Source of the DNA: Limnohabitans sp.
GTDB taxonomy: Bacteria; Pseudomonadota; Gammaproteobacteria; Burkholderiales; Burkholderiaceae_C
NCBI RefSeq assembly: GCF_017848645.1
Contig: NZ_JAFEIF010000036.1
Span: 1 to 64,000 of the forward strand
DNA: 64,000 nt
Reading direction: 5' to 3'
The number at the start of each line of letters is the position of its first letter. The first letter of the stretch is position 1. The notes below the pieces were generated by a model that was not told the DNA's origin, did not search any database, and saw only the letters and a list, made by a program, of their open reading frames with translations. Below, piece by piece: positions 49,593 through 58,335 of the stretch. Both the position numbers and the translations under genes were made by a program.

Positions 49593-51047
49593 TCAAGGGC
49601 GGGCGGGTGCAGCCCTCACGCTTTCCTGCAGGACCTCGGAGACCCTGCGCACCTGGATCTGGGGCGGAAGGTTTTCCCGGACTTTGTAGTTCTGGGCCCG
49701 CTCTTGTGACCGGAACGGTCCGGTGATCACCAAAAACCGGCCACCCGTGGCCGCGCTTTTGCGCATGAGCACGCGAGCATTGGCCAGCTCGGCCCGCGTT
49801 CGGATCAGGCTTTGGGCCTGTGTGGCGGTTTGAAAGGTGCCATGTTCCAGAACGAAGAACTCGGGTGATTGCTGGGCCAACCAGCGCACGCCCCGCAGGG
49901 CCACGTCTGGCAATTCGGCGGTGTTGTCTGCAGGCACAGACGTGGGTGGCAGGGCCGCGGGTTCGGCCGTTGCGGTGGATGCCACCCGTTCTGCGGCCTG
50001 GCTCGGCGCTGTGTTGGCAGCGGTCGGATCGGTTGGCTGGGGGGCCGATGTCGAAGGCACTGGGGGTGCTTCCAGCGCAGAAGCCTGAGGCGCAGCCGGT
50101 GAAGCATCAGGTGCAGAAGCCGCTTCGGTAGCAGGTACCGCCGCAGGTACAGGCCGCTCAGCTGCCAAGGATGGTGCCGACTTGGGGGCTCCAAAGTGAA
50201 GCCATGTGCCCCAAGCGGCCAGGACCAACACGGCCGCCCAGCCCAACCATGCCAAGCGCTTCGGGGGTTGGACAAGTGAAGGGTTTGTGGGGCCAGAGGG
50301 GCTTGTAGGAGCCTGGGGCATTGCTGTGGGCGCTGCCAGGATGGGGTCTTCGGCAAGGGCAACAGTTTCGGCTGGTTTTGCAAGTACAACCGGTTCGACT
50401 GCTGCGGCAGGCACAACAGGTTCTGTGGGTGCAGCGGGCTCGGCAGGCGGAAAAAAAGGCTCGACAGGCTCAAAAAAAGGCTCTATCGGTTCAGCAGGCG
50501 CAACAGTTGCCACAGGTGCCACAGGTGCCACAGGTGCGGGCTCCGCCGTCCACTGTGAGTGGGGCTGGGCGGGGTTCATGCTGGCGAGGGCCGCACTGTT
50601 TTGCCCACCTGGCTGCTCCAGGCACAGCAGCACCCAGCGCCAACACAAGCCAGGCAGGTGGCGGGTGAGGTCTTGCAACATCTGCACATCGGAGGCGGGC
50701 AGATGTTCGGCATGGGTGACGATGGCAATTTGCCTGGGCAAGCCGGGGGACGATGGTGCTTGCATCGCCTGGGTCAGCCCCAATTCCGCGATGCCTTGGT
50801 TGATGTGGCTGAGCAACGCCAGGCGCTGATCCCCTGTGAAATGTTCCACCACAACAGCAGGTGCTTGGCTGCGCCACAAGGCTTCCAAGGACTGGGCTGC
50901 ACGCGCCATGGCCTCGCTGTCCTGGCTCCAAATGATCAGGTTTTGATCATCTTTTAAAACGACCTGGCCCAGATCCTCCAGCGCAGCTGCGGGTTCTTGC
51001 GGCCGGGAGGGGGCAGATGGGCTGGGGTGAGACGGGCCAGGGAGCAT
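49593..51047 (-). CDS. DamX-like SPOR-domain membrane protein
   Basis: Three-part protein of about 484 residues. A cytoplasmic N-terminal part (NLIIWSQDSEAMARAAQSLEALW ... IAIVTHAEHLPASDVQMLQDL) resembles the ATPase-like half of DamX/ExeA proteins with a Walker-B-like strand but no Walker A. A Pro/Ala/Glu-rich linker follows with short tandem repeats, then one transmembrane helix (LGWAAVLVLAAWGTWLHFG), a long Ala/Pro-rich periplasmic linker and a C-terminal SPOR-like domain (FFVLEHGTFQTATQAQSL ... RFLVITGPFRSQERAQNYK). SPOR domains bind glycan at division septa. The start (51047 or 51116) is uncertain; no ribosome-binding site is clear. Confidence 0.75.
   Translation of the reverse strand: MLPGPSHPSPSAPSRPQEPAAALEDLGQVVLKDDQNLIIWSQDSEAMARAAQSLEALWRSQAPAVVVEHFTGDQRLALLSHINQGIAELGLTQAMQAPSSPGLPRQIAIVTHAEHLPASDVQMLQDLTRHLPGLCWRWVLLCLEQPGGQNSAALASMNPAQPHSQWTAEPAPVAPVAPVATVAPAEPIEPFFEPVEPFFPPAEPAAPTEPVVPAAAVEPVVLAKPAETVALAEDPILAAPTAMPQAPTSPSGPTNPSLVQPPKRLAWLGWAAVLVLAAWGTWLHFGAPKSAPSLAAERPVPAAVPATEAASAPDASPAAPQASALEAPPVPSTSAPQPTDPTAANTAPSQAAERVASTATAEPAALPPTSVPADNTAELPDVALRGVRWLAQQSPEFFVLEHGTFQTATQAQSLIRTRAELANARVLMRKSAATGGRFLVITGPFRSQERAQNYKVRENLPPQIQVRRVSEVLQESVRAAPARP
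50500..50535. repeat. 9-bp tandem repeat inside the SPOR-protein gene
   Basis: GCCACAGGT occurs three times in tandem after a related GCAACAGTT; an approximately 20-bp repeat with A7 tracts lies just before it (50451-50491). They encode APV and EPxEPFF units. Nine-base units keep the frame, but the A7 runs could slip. Confidence 0.7.
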
Positions 51048-51166
51048 TGGAAACTGAATGTTGCGTAATGGATCCCCGATTAAACACCAAGCAAGCGGGC
51101 CCCTTGGTCGCCCCATCGGCGAGTTTGTCGCTCAAAGCAGCGCACACCCTGCGCCAGGGCGGCGGC

Positions 51167-52792
51167 TCAGGTGGGCAGCAGGGCGGCAGCGTCTGCGGGC
51201 ACGCCCCAATGCCCCGCTTGGCTGGCATGCCAGAACTCGGCAAAGGGGCTGGGCAGTGGCTGGGCCCCCGCCTCACCGCGCAAGAGCTGACCGGTTGCCA
51301 GCGTGTCGATGCTCGAAGCCAGGGTGCGGGCCTGTCCGTCGGCATTGCGCAACATGAGGTGTTTGGGCGTGATGTCGCCCGGTTTTTGCAGACCCGCTGC
51401 GCCCACCAGGTCGGCCAGCGCATGCAAAGTGTTGGCATGGAAGTAATACACCCGCTCGGCCTTGTCGGTCACCACGATGGCGCGCTGGCGCACCGGGTCT
51501 TGTGTGGCCACGCCGGTGGGGCAGTGGTCGGTGTGGCAGCTGCGTGACTGGATGCAGCCCAGGGCAAACATGAAGCCCCGTGCCGAATTGCACCAATCGG
51601 CCCCAAGCGCCAAGCAACGTGCGATGTCAAAGGCCGAAATCACTTTGCCCGATGCGCCAATCCGGATCCGATCGCGCAGACCCGCGCCCACCAAACTGTT
51701 GTGCACCAAGCGCAACCCATCGCGCAGCGGCATGCCCATGTGGTCGGCAAACTCGATGGGGGCAGCGCCCGTGCCGCCTTCGGAGCCATCGACCACGATG
51801 AAGTCCGGTGTTTGGCCGGTTTCCACCATGGCTTTGACCACCGAAAACCATTCGGCCGGATGGCCCACGCACAGCTTGATGCCCACCGGCTTGCCGCCCG
51901 AGAGTTCGCGCAGTTGCCCCACAAAACCCAACAACTCCAGCGGGGTGCTGAAGGCCGAATGTCGGGCCGGAGAGACGCAGTCCTGGCCCATGGGCACGCC
52001 GCGCGCTTCGGCAATCTCGGGGCTGACTTTGGCCTTGGGCAAAACCCCGCCATGACCGGGTTTGGCCCCTTGAGAGAGTTTCAGCTCGATCATCTTGACC
52101 TGCGGCGAGCGGGCCTGCTCGGCAAAGCGAACGGGATCAAAACGGCCCTCTGGGGTGCGGCAGCCAAAATAACCCGAAGCAATCTGCCAGATCAGATCAC
52201 CCCCGGGCTCGCGGTGGTGCCGGGAGATGCTGCCTTCACCGGTGTCGTGTGCAAACTGCCCCATTGCCGCGCCCTTGTTGAGGGCCTTCACGGCATTGGG
52301 CGACAAGGCCCCGAAGCTCATGCCAGAAATGTTCAGCAGTGACAGCGCGTAAGGCTGCTGGCATTGGTGTGCACCCACCTCGACTCTGAAGCTGGCCGGG
52401 TCCAAGTGTGTCGGTTGCAGGGAATGCGTGACCCACTCGGATTGGGCGGCGTACATGTCCTTGATGCTGCCAAAGCCGCGCTTGTCGTTTTGCACCTTCG
52501 AGCGGGCGTAGACCATGGCCCTCTGATTGCGCGAAAAAGGCAGTTTCTCCTCGTCGTCCTCCAGAAAATACTGCCGGATTTCCGGGCGTATGTACTCCAT
52601 GCCATAACGCAGCCGACCCGTGAGCGGGTAGTTGCGGCGTACGGCTTGTTTGGTTTGCTTGAAGTCCAGCCAGCCCAGCACAAACAGCAGACCAAAACTG
52701 CCGCTGACCCAGATCGAATAGGGCCATGCCACCAACGCGGCGGGTGCCGTCACCAGCCAAGGCAAATACCTGGAAAAAGACTGTTGGGCCAT
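51167..52792 (-). CDS. Membrane-anchored FMN-binding glutamate-synthase-family protein
   Basis: A 541-residue protein matching the central/FMN domain of glutamate synthase (PF01645) without the amidotransferase domain. An N-terminal hydrophobic hairpin (LPWLVTAPAALVAWPYSIWVSGSFGLLFVLGW) anchors it to the inner membrane. Core motifs: MSFGALSPNAVKALNKGA, GEGSISRHH, KPGHGGVLPKAKV, DGSEGGTGAAP, and a cluster-type CIQSRSCHTDHCPTG. The ammonia-channel GltB partner domains are missing, so it is not a complete glutamate synthase; the reaction is not known. It lies 120 bases upstream of the SPOR protein gene on the same strand. Confidence 0.88.
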   Translation of the reverse strand: MAQQSFSRYLPWLVTAPAALVAWPYSIWVSGSFGLLFVLGWLDFKQTKQAVRRNYPLTGRLRYGMEYIRPEIRQYFLEDDEEKLPFSRNQRAMVYARSKVQNDKRGFGSIKDMYAAQSEWVTHSLQPTHLDPASFRVEVGAHQCQQPYALSLLNISGMSFGALSPNAVKALNKGAAMGQFAHDTGEGSISRHHREPGGDLIWQIASGYFGCRTPEGRFDPVRFAEQARSPQVKMIELKLSQGAKPGHGGVLPKAKVSPEIAEARGVPMGQDCVSPARHSAFSTPLELLGFVGQLRELSGGKPVGIKLCVGHPAEWFSVVKAMVETGQTPDFIVVDGSEGGTGAAPIEFADHMGMPLRDGLRLVHNSLVGAGLRDRIRIGASGKVISAFDIARCLALGADWCNSARGFMFALGCIQSRSCHTDHCPTGVATQDPVRQRAIVVTDKAERVYYFHANTLHALADLVGAAGLQKPGDITPKHLMLRNADGQARTLASSIDTLATGQLLRGEAGAQPLPSPFAEFWHASQAGHWGVPADAAALLPT

Positions 52793-53057
52793 GGGAACTC
52801 CTGCAATGCTGCCCGCCTGTCAGGGCGACGCGGGTGGGTGGATGAAGCAAAGTGCTGCCATGGTGAACGAATTGGCTGATTTTGTACAGGGTATTGCTAC
52901 TAATGATGTTTAAGATAAAAATTTTGATTTATTCAAAATAAATGTGTAATTTAAAATGAGTGACTGACGGATGAGGTGAAAGGGATTCGCAAAGAGATCG
53001 AGGAGGCGTGCCAAAGCCAGGCGGTTCCCAACCTCAGTGGCGCGAAGATCCAGGCTC
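52793..53057. other. AT-rich gap upstream of the glutamate-synthase-like gene
   Basis: A strongly AT-rich stretch (52880-52965) contains a perfect repeat ATTTATT-CAA-AATAAAT (52927-52943). It lies about 135 bases before the minus-strand gene at 52792 and is a likely promoter or binding region for it. No convincing gene was seen. Confidence 0.35.
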
Positions 53058-54212
53058 TCAAGCCTTGACAAATCGCTCGGCCGCCAAGTGCTTGGACAAG
53101 GCGGCTGGCAGGGGGTGCGGTTCGTTGTTCAGCTGCGTGGCGATGAGTTCACCACACAACACGGCCAGGCTGATGCCGCGCGCGCCCATGCCGGTGCTCA
53201 GGCACAGGCCTGGCAGGCGGGCGCGGTCTATGGGGCCGACCGCAGGCAGGCGGTTGGGCAAGGTGCAGCGCACGCCGGCCCAGCCCTGAACCCGGCCCGG
53301 CTCAAACTGCCCGGCCATGGCCTCGCCCAAAGCGGGCAGCAGCGTGGCCAGGCGCACTTGGTTGGCGGCGTGGTCTTCTTCGCGCACAGGGGCTTGCTGG
53401 CAGTTGCGCTCAAAGGTGGAGCCAATGAACCAGCCCGGCAGCCCCTCGGGTGTGGGCACGCCGCTGATGAAGCTGCCGTGGCCGTTGACCGGAAAAGGCG
53501 GCAGCAGCTGGCGCTGGGCCTCGTTCAAGTCGGCCCTATGGCCAAAACTGACTTGCCCGCGCAAGGGGTTCAGCGGCACGGCAAAACCGGGCAGCGGCTG
53601 CAGCAAAGCCAAGCTGTCAAAGGCGCTGGCCACGATCAGCCAAGGGGCTTGGCCCAGGGTTTGGCCTTGCGCATCGGTCACGGCCCATTCATCGCCGCGA
53701 CGCTCTATGCTCTGCACCTGCTGGCTCCAGCGCACCTGCACACCCGGGGTTTGCAGCTGCGCGGCCACCAGTTGCCTAGGCCGAATCCAGCCCGCCTGAG
53801 CGTGCCAAAGCGCGGGCGAGTCGGGTGGCAGGCCTGCAGCGGCCACTTGCGCCGCAGTGGCCGGGGTGCTGTGGTGCTCGGGTGAGTTGGGCGGCAGGCG
53901 GCGTTTGCCCGCCAAGTTGTGTTCCAGAACGCCAGTCAGTGCCCAGTCGGTGCCGTTGTGCAGCAGGGCCTGGGCGCGCTGCAGCGTGGCCTGAACCCCC
54001 GCACGCGTGATGCGCGAGAGCACGTTGTCGTCGGGTGAAACATGGGGCGCGGCCAAACCGGCGGGCAGGCCCGACGCACCGGCCCCCAAGCTAGAAGCCT
54101 GGTCGAGCACCGTGACCGACCAGCCCCGCACGGCCAAGCTGTGCGCCACGGCCGAGCCTGACAGGCCAGCGCCGATCACCAGCGCATGGCGGGTGTCGGG
54201 TGGCAAGCTCAA
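53058..54212 (-). CDS. mnmC: Stand-alone MnmC-type FAD oxidoreductase domain
   Basis: Resembles the C-terminal half of MnmC, which removes the carboxymethyl group at U34 of certain tRNAs to form 5-aminomethyl-2-thiouridine. FAD motif ALVIGAGLSGSAVAHSLAVRG near residue 10, GASGLPAGLAAPH, and the C-terminal GWAGVRCTLPNRLPAVGPI are MnmC-like. The methyltransferase half is absent; the ORF begins right at the Rossmann fold. The start appears to be TTG at 54212 with no good ribosome-binding site, so the true start is uncertain. Upstream in frame there is a stop before yggX. A generic D-amino-acid-oxidase-like function cannot be excluded. Confidence 0.78.
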   Translation of the reverse strand: MSLPPDTRHALVIGAGLSGSAVAHSLAVRGWSVTVLDQASSLGAGASGLPAGLAAPHVSPDDNVLSRITRAGVQATLQRAQALLHNGTDWALTGVLEHNLAGKRRLPPNSPEHHSTPATAAQVAAAGLPPDSPALWHAQAGWIRPRQLVAAQLQTPGVQVRWSQQVQSIERRGDEWAVTDAQGQTLGQAPWLIVASAFDSLALLQPLPGFAVPLNPLRGQVSFGHRADLNEAQRQLLPPFPVNGHGSFISGVPTPEGLPGWFIGSTFERNCQQAPVREEDHAANQVRLATLLPALGEAMAGQFEPGRVQGWAGVRCTLPNRLPAVGPIDRARLPGLCLSTGMGARGISLAVLCGELIATQLNNEPHPLPAALSKHLAAERFVKA

Positions 54213-54248
54213 GGGATCAAAAAGTTGGGGAACAAGCGCAGTTGGGCA

Positions 54249-54524
54249 TCAACCCGCTGCAGGCGGCACATAGCCCTGAGCCGCGTCGGCGCCGTCACCG
54301 AAGAAATGGTTTTCCATTTGGCGGGCCAGGTACTGGCGGGCGCGCAAGTCGGCCAGGTTCAGTCGGTTTTCATTGACCAGCATGGTCTGGTGCTTGAGCC
54401 AGTCGGCCCAAGCCTGCTTGCTCACGCCTTCCCAGATGCGCTTGCCCAGCTCGCCGGGGTAGGGCGGAAAATCCAGACCCTCTGCTTCTTTGCCGAGTTT
54501 GATGCATTGAACGGTGCGTGCCAT
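54249..54524 (-). CDS. yggX: Oxidative-damage protection protein YggX
   Basis: Small cytoplasmic protein of 91 residues linked to Fe(II) handling and protection of Fe-S proteins. Conserved sequence: [30 protein letters not shown] (core [18 protein letters not shown]) and [19 protein letters not shown]. The ATG at 54524 gives the family length; the track ORF adds 28 spurious codons. It is divergent from fpr, with a 23-bp palindrome between them; both genes belong to the oxidative-stress response in E. coli. Confidence 0.95.
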   Translation of the reverse strand: MARTVQCIKLGKEAEGLDFPPYPGELGKRIWEGVSKQAWADWLKHQTMLVNENRLNLADLRARQYLARQMENHFFGDGADAAQGYVPPAAG

Positions 54525-54564
54525 GGTGGTGTCTTGCCTTGATGAATCTTTAGAAGCGCTGGTT

Positions 54565-54587
54565 ATACGGATATAGAATTTCCGTAT
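54565..54587. promoter_or_regulatory. Palindrome between yggX and fpr
   Basis: ATACGGA-N9-TCCGTAT, a perfect 7-bp inverted repeat with an AT-rich centre that also contains a -10-like TATAGAAT. Located 41 bases before yggX and about 137 before fpr. A shared oxidative-stress or Fe-S-responsive regulator is plausible. Confidence 0.45.
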
Positions 54588-54605
54588 TTCCAGATGGGAG
54601 CGGTT

Positions 54606-54651
54606 CACACGACAATGCGGGTTGACCCGTTTTCGTGTGGCCGGACAGGCC
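54606..54651 (+). promoter_or_regulatory. Structured 5' leader of fpr
   Basis: CACACGA (54606-54612) pairs with TCGTGTG (54633-54639), and inside it CGGGT pairs with ACCCG, giving one long two-part hairpin. GGCC-N5-GGCC follows at 54639-54651. It would lie in the untranslated leader of fpr. Whether it is regulatory RNA or a site for dimeric protein is unknown. Confidence 0.4.
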
Positions 54652-54723
54652 GTAACTGTAGCAAGCTTTCAGCATCCCCCCGGGGCTTTGGGTCTCTTGA
54701 CTCCCAACACACAGCAATACCAA

Positions 54724-55500
54724 ATGAGTGCATTTCTTGAAGAACGCGTTTTGAGCGTTCACCACTGGACCGACCGCCTGTTCAGCTTCACCACAACCCG
54801 TGACCAGGCTCTGCGCTTCTCCAACGGCCACTTCACCATGATCGGCCTGCGCGGCGACAACGGCAAACCGCTGCTGCGTGCTTACTCGATCGCCAGCGCC
54901 AACTACGAAGAGCACCTGGAGTTCTTGAGCATCAAGGTGCCCGATGGCCCGCTGACCTCCCGGCTGCAACACATCCAGGTGGGTGACACCATCGTCGTCG
55001 GCCGCAAACCCACCGGCACCTTGCTGTGCGACTACTTGTTGCCCGGCAAAAACCTGTACCTCATGGGCACAGGCACGGGCTTGGCACCCTTCATGAGCAT
55101 CATCCGCGACCCCGAAACCTATGAGCGCTTTGAAAAAGTGATCCTGGTGCACGGCGTGCGCCAGGTCAATGAACTGGCCTACCACGACTACATCTCGAAA
55201 GAGCTACCCGCCCACGAGTTTCTGGGCGAGATGGTCAGCCAGCAACTGCTGTACTACCCCACCGTGACCCGCGAGCCCTACAAAAACCAGGGCCGCGTGA
55301 CCGAGCTCATGGAGAACGGCAAGCTCTTTGCCGATCTGGGCCTGCCCCCGCTCAATCCCGAAACCGACCGCGTCATGATTTGTGGCTCGCCCGAAATGCT
55401 CAAAGACCTCAAGCGCATTTGCGAAGAGCGCGGTCTGAAAGAAGGCAACACCAGCACGCCCGGCGCTTTCGTCATCGAGCGGGCTTTTGCAGACGCCTGA
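54724..55500 (+). CDS. fpr: Ferredoxin-NADP reductase Fpr
   Basis: FAD enzyme of the plant-type/bacterial subclass, 258 residues. FAD motif RAYSIASANYEEHLEFLSIKV (core RAYSIAS), NADP region LMGTGTGLAPFMSI, and the bacterial ending GAFVIERAFADA. The ATG at 54724 matches the family N-terminus (EERVLSVHHWTDRLFSF); the track's upstream extension is a TTG start. No clear Shine-Dalgarno precedes it. A second, unrelated ferredoxin reductase is encoded at 40047-41084. Fpr supplies electrons in oxidative-stress repair. Confidence 0.95.
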   Translation: MSAFLEERVLSVHHWTDRLFSFTTTRDQALRFSNGHFTMIGLRGDNGKPLLRAYSIASANYEEHLEFLSIKVPDGPLTSRLQHIQVGDTIVVGRKPTGTLLCDYLLPGKNLYLMGTGTGLAPFMSIIRDPETYERFEKVILVHGVRQVNELAYHDYISKELPAHEFLGEMVSQQLLYYPTVTREPYKNQGRVTELMENGKLFADLGLPPLNPETDRVMICGSPEMLKDLKRICEERGLKEGNTSTPGAFVIERAFADA

Positions 55501-55584
55501 AGCCCGCAGGGCTTTGTGAACCCGCTCGCACACACCTGTACCGACACGGGGGCACAATGCCCCCTTGTTTTTTGAAGAGACCCC

Positions 55585-56091
55585 ATGAAACTGTCCGAGA
55601 TTTCTCCCCAGCGCTGGATGCTGCTGATCGCCTTGTCGGGCATCGGCATGCTGGTGTTTGGCCTTTATTTGCAACACGTCGTGGGCCTGAACCCTTGCCC
55701 CATGTGCATCGTGCAGCGCTATGCCCTGATCGGCGTGGTCGTGCTGGCCTTGGTCGGCTGGCGCTTGCGTGGCTGGGCCTTGGCGGTGTCGGGTTTGCTG
55801 TTGACGCTCTCGGCCGGTTTTGGTGCTTTCACGGCGGCTCGCCAAAGCTGGTTGCAGTGGTATCCGCCCGAAGTCGTGACTTGCGGGCGCGACTTTTACG
55901 GCATGGTCGAAAACTTCCCGTTAAATCGCGCCATCCCCATGATCTTCAAAGGCAGCGGCGACTGCAGTAAGGTGGACTGGACCTTTCTGGGCGGCTCGAT
56001 CGCCAATTGGTCCTTCGTCTGTTTTGTGCTGTTTGGCCTCTTGGGTTTGTGGGTGGCCATCCAGTCTCGCCGCCCGGCTCAGGCCGCATAA
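55585..56091 (+). CDS. dsbB: Disulfide bond protein DsbB
   Basis: Inner-membrane quinone-linked oxidase that re-oxidises DsbA. The 168 residues hold four hydrophobic segments and two periplasmic cysteine pairs: Cys38-Pro-Met-Cys41 (NPCPMC) and Cys100/Cys127. Its 3' end overlaps that of the converging Lrp gene by 13 bases, so transcripts may interfere. Confidence 0.94.
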   Translation: MKLSEISPQRWMLLIALSGIGMLVFGLYLQHVVGLNPCPMCIVQRYALIGVVVLALVGWRLRGWALAVSGLLLTLSAGFGAFTAARQSWLQWYPPEVVTCGRDFYGMVENFPLNRAIPMIFKGSGDCSKVDWTFLGGSIANWSFVCFVLFGLLGLWVAIQSRRPAQAA

Positions 56092-56552
56092 CTGAGCGGC
56101 ACCGCTGTGGTGAATTTGAGCTCTTCCATGGCAAAGCTGGAGCTCACATCGGACAGCGGCACCGCCTGAATGAGCCGCTTGTACACCTGGTCGTAAGCGG
56201 CAATGTCGGGTACCACCACTTTGAGCAGGTAGTCCACATCGCCGCTCATGCGGTGGGCTTCGACGATTTCGGCAATGCCGTGCACCGCAGCGCGAAACTT
56301 TTCCAGCCAGGGCACATCGTGCTCTCGTGTGCGCACCGACACAAACACCGTCACGCCCAGGTTCACCTGGTGCCGGTCCACCAGGGCCACTTGCCGGGCC
56401 AAAATGCCCAACTCCTTGAGCCGTTGCACCCGCCGCCAGCAAGGTGTGGGCGTCAGGTGCACGGCGGCGGCCAACTCGTTGACGGGCCAGTCGCTGCGCT
56501 CTTGCAGCAGGTCGAGGATTTTCCGGTCAATGGCATCAAGTTTGTGCTTCAT
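56079..56552 (-). CDS. Lrp/AsnC family regulator
   Basis: Transcription regulator of 157 residues. Start MKHKLDAIDRKILDLLQERSD with helix-turn-helix ELAAAVHLTPTPCWRRVQRLKELG, then the RAM ligand domain (VSVRTREHDVPWLEKF ... GDVDYLLKVVVPDIAAYD). The track ORF is 34 codons too long. Divergent from the amino-acid racemase gene across 113 bases, so it may regulate that gene. It overlaps dsbB at the 3' end. Confidence 0.94.
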   Translation of the reverse strand: MKHKLDAIDRKILDLLQERSDWPVNELAAAVHLTPTPCWRRVQRLKELGILARQVALVDRHQVNLGVTVFVSVRTREHDVPWLEKFRAAVHGIAEIVEAHRMSGDVDYLLKVVVPDIAAYDQVYKRLIQAVPLSDVSSSFAMEELKFTTAVPLSYAA

Positions 56553-56665
56553 GGCCGGATTGTAGAAAAGCATTCCAAAAACTGGGTATTTCGAGGCAAA
56601 AAAAGCAATTGCATGCTGTCTGTTTGGTGGCAAACTTCTGTTTTCAATCGACAAAGATGGATGGC

Positions 56666-57355
56666 ATGAAAAAAATCGGTCTGATCGGGGGCATGAGCTG
56701 GGAGTCCACCGCCCTGTATTACCAGCACATCAACCGCGAAGTGGCGCGACGCCGTGGCGGACTGCATTCGGCGCCCTTGCATTTGGTCAGCCTGAATTTT
56801 CAGGAAATTGCCGACCTGCAAAAGCAGGGCGACTGGGCGCGCATGACCGAGATCCTGCAAACGGCGGCCCGCCAGCTCGAGCACAGCGGGGCCGAGGCCT
56901 TGCTCATTTGCACCAACACCATGCACCGCATCGCGCCGCAAGTGCAAGCGGCCTGTGCTGTGCCTTTGCTGCACATTGCCGACGCCACGGCCGACGCCGT
57001 GCTGGCCGCCGGTTTGAGCCAAGTGGGCTTGCTGGGCACCCGCTTCACCATGGAGCAAGCCTTCATGCGCGACCACCTGGCCGCTCGCGGCATTCAGTGC
57101 CTGGTGCCCGAGGAGGCGGGGCGAGCCGAAGTGCACCGCATCATTTTTGAAGAACTGTGCCGGGGCCAGGTGCTGGCCGCCTCACGCCAGAACCTGATCG
57201 CGCAGGTGCAGCAGCTGGCCGCACTTGGCGCGCAAGGCGTGATCCTGGGCTGCACCGAGCTGACCATGAGCCTGCAGCCTGGCGATGGGGGTTTGCCTGG
57301 CTTTGACACCACGGCCTTGCACGCCATGGCCGCCGTGGATTTTTGCCTGTCCTGA
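56666..57355 (+). CDS. Aspartate/glutamate-family racemase
   Basis: Cofactor-independent amino-acid racemase, 229 residues from the ATG at 56666 (an ATG at 56657 is also possible). N-terminal MKKIGLIGGMSWESTALYYQ matches the YgeA/aspartate racemase group; the two catalytic cysteines are Cys82 (ICTNTMH) and Cys196 (GCTELT). Having both cysteines fits true aspartate/glutamate racemases. Divergent from the Lrp regulator and nine bases before the amidotransferase gene. Confidence 0.9.
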   Translation: MKKIGLIGGMSWESTALYYQHINREVARRRGGLHSAPLHLVSLNFQEIADLQKQGDWARMTEILQTAARQLEHSGAEALLICTNTMHRIAPQVQAACAVPLLHIADATADAVLAAGLSQVGLLGTRFTMEQAFMRDHLAARGIQCLVPEEAGRAEVHRIIFEELCRGQVLAASRQNLIAQVQQLAALGAQGVILGCTELTMSLQPGDGGLPGFDTTALHAMAAVDFCLS

Positions 57356-57364
57356 GGTGCGCGC

Positions 57365-58213
57365 ATGTGTCAACTGATGGGCATGAGCTGCAACAAACCT
57401 GCGGCCACCACGTTTTCATTCACCGGCTTTTCGGCCCGTGGCGGCCTGACCTCTGACCACATTGACGGCTGGGGCATCGCTTTTTACGACGGTAAAGGCT
57501 GCCGGGTTTTTCAGGACGACCAACCGGCCAGCCATTCCCCTTTGGCCGATTACGTGAGGCGCCACCCCATCAAGTCCAAAGTGGTGGTGGCGCATGTGCG
57601 CAAAGCCACGCAAGGGGATGTGCAGTCGGCCAATTGCCACCCGTTTCAACGCGAATGGCTGGGCCGCACCTGGGTGTTTGCGCACAATGGCGATCTGCGC
57701 GACTTCCAGGCCCCCAGCGGCTGCCAGGACATGCCCGTGGGCAGCACCGACAGCGAGCGCGCGTTTTGCGCCATCATGAGTCACTTGCGCAGCCACTTCA
57801 AAGACCGCCTGCAGCCGCCCGAATGGCCCGAGCTGGCCCCGGAGCTGGCCCGCATCACCTCCGAGCTGGCGGGGTATGGCAACTTCAACATGCTGCTCAG
57901 CGATGGCCACGCCCTGTATGCCCATTGCTCCACCAAGTTGCACCTCTTGACCCGGCATCACCCCTTTCCCCATGCGCGCTTGGTCGACCGCGACATGAGC
58001 CTGGACCTGGGGCCGCTGAACGCCGAGGGCGACATCATGAGCTTGCTGGCCACCGAACCCTTGACGCTGGACGAGCCCTGGCAAGCTTTGCGCACGGGCG
58101 AGTTTGTCGCGGTGGTGGGTGGCCAGGTGGTTTGGCAAGAGGTTCACTCCGGCACGCGGGCTTTTCCCGTGGCCTTGCCGATCACCGGACTGCGGGAGTC
58201 AACCCCCGCTTGA
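57365..58213 (+). CDS. Class II glutamine amidotransferase (YafJ-like)
   Basis: N-terminal-nucleophile amidotransferase of 282 residues. Cys2 (MCQLMGMS) would be the nucleophile after Met removal; other motifs are GWGIAFYD, VVAHVRKATQGDVQSANCHPF and FAHNGDL, all typical of the class. It is a single-domain YafJ-type protein with no acceptor domain, so its true role is unclear. Nine bases after the racemase gene, probably cotranscribed. Confidence 0.92.
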   Translation: MCQLMGMSCNKPAATTFSFTGFSARGGLTSDHIDGWGIAFYDGKGCRVFQDDQPASHSPLADYVRRHPIKSKVVVAHVRKATQGDVQSANCHPFQREWLGRTWVFAHNGDLRDFQAPSGCQDMPVGSTDSERAFCAIMSHLRSHFKDRLQPPEWPELAPELARITSELAGYGNFNMLLSDGHALYAHCSTKLHLLTRHHPFPHARLVDRDMSLDLGPLNAEGDIMSLLATEPLTLDEPWQALRTGEFVAVVGGQVVWQEVHSGTRAFPVALPITGLRESTPA

Positions 58214-58335
58214 AGAGCTGACGAGCGGGCTTGTTGACCTGATGAGCGGGCACGAGGACCTGGCCAGCGAACTTGTAGCCTGGCGGCTCTGTGGCCATTC
58301 GCGGTGACAATACCGGCACTTCTTGATGCCTCTGC

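Noticed and set aside
50451-50535. Regular short repeats that could suggest a CRISPR or satellite array
   Set aside because: Units of 9 and about 20 bp without unique spacers, in frame within the SPOR-protein linker; simple low-complexity coding repeat.
52964-53068. Short plus-strand frame VKGIRKEIEEACQSQ... from GTG 52976
   Set aside because: Reads like protein but is only about 31 codons, starts at GTG without a ribosome-binding site and ends inside mnmC; no homology could be checked.
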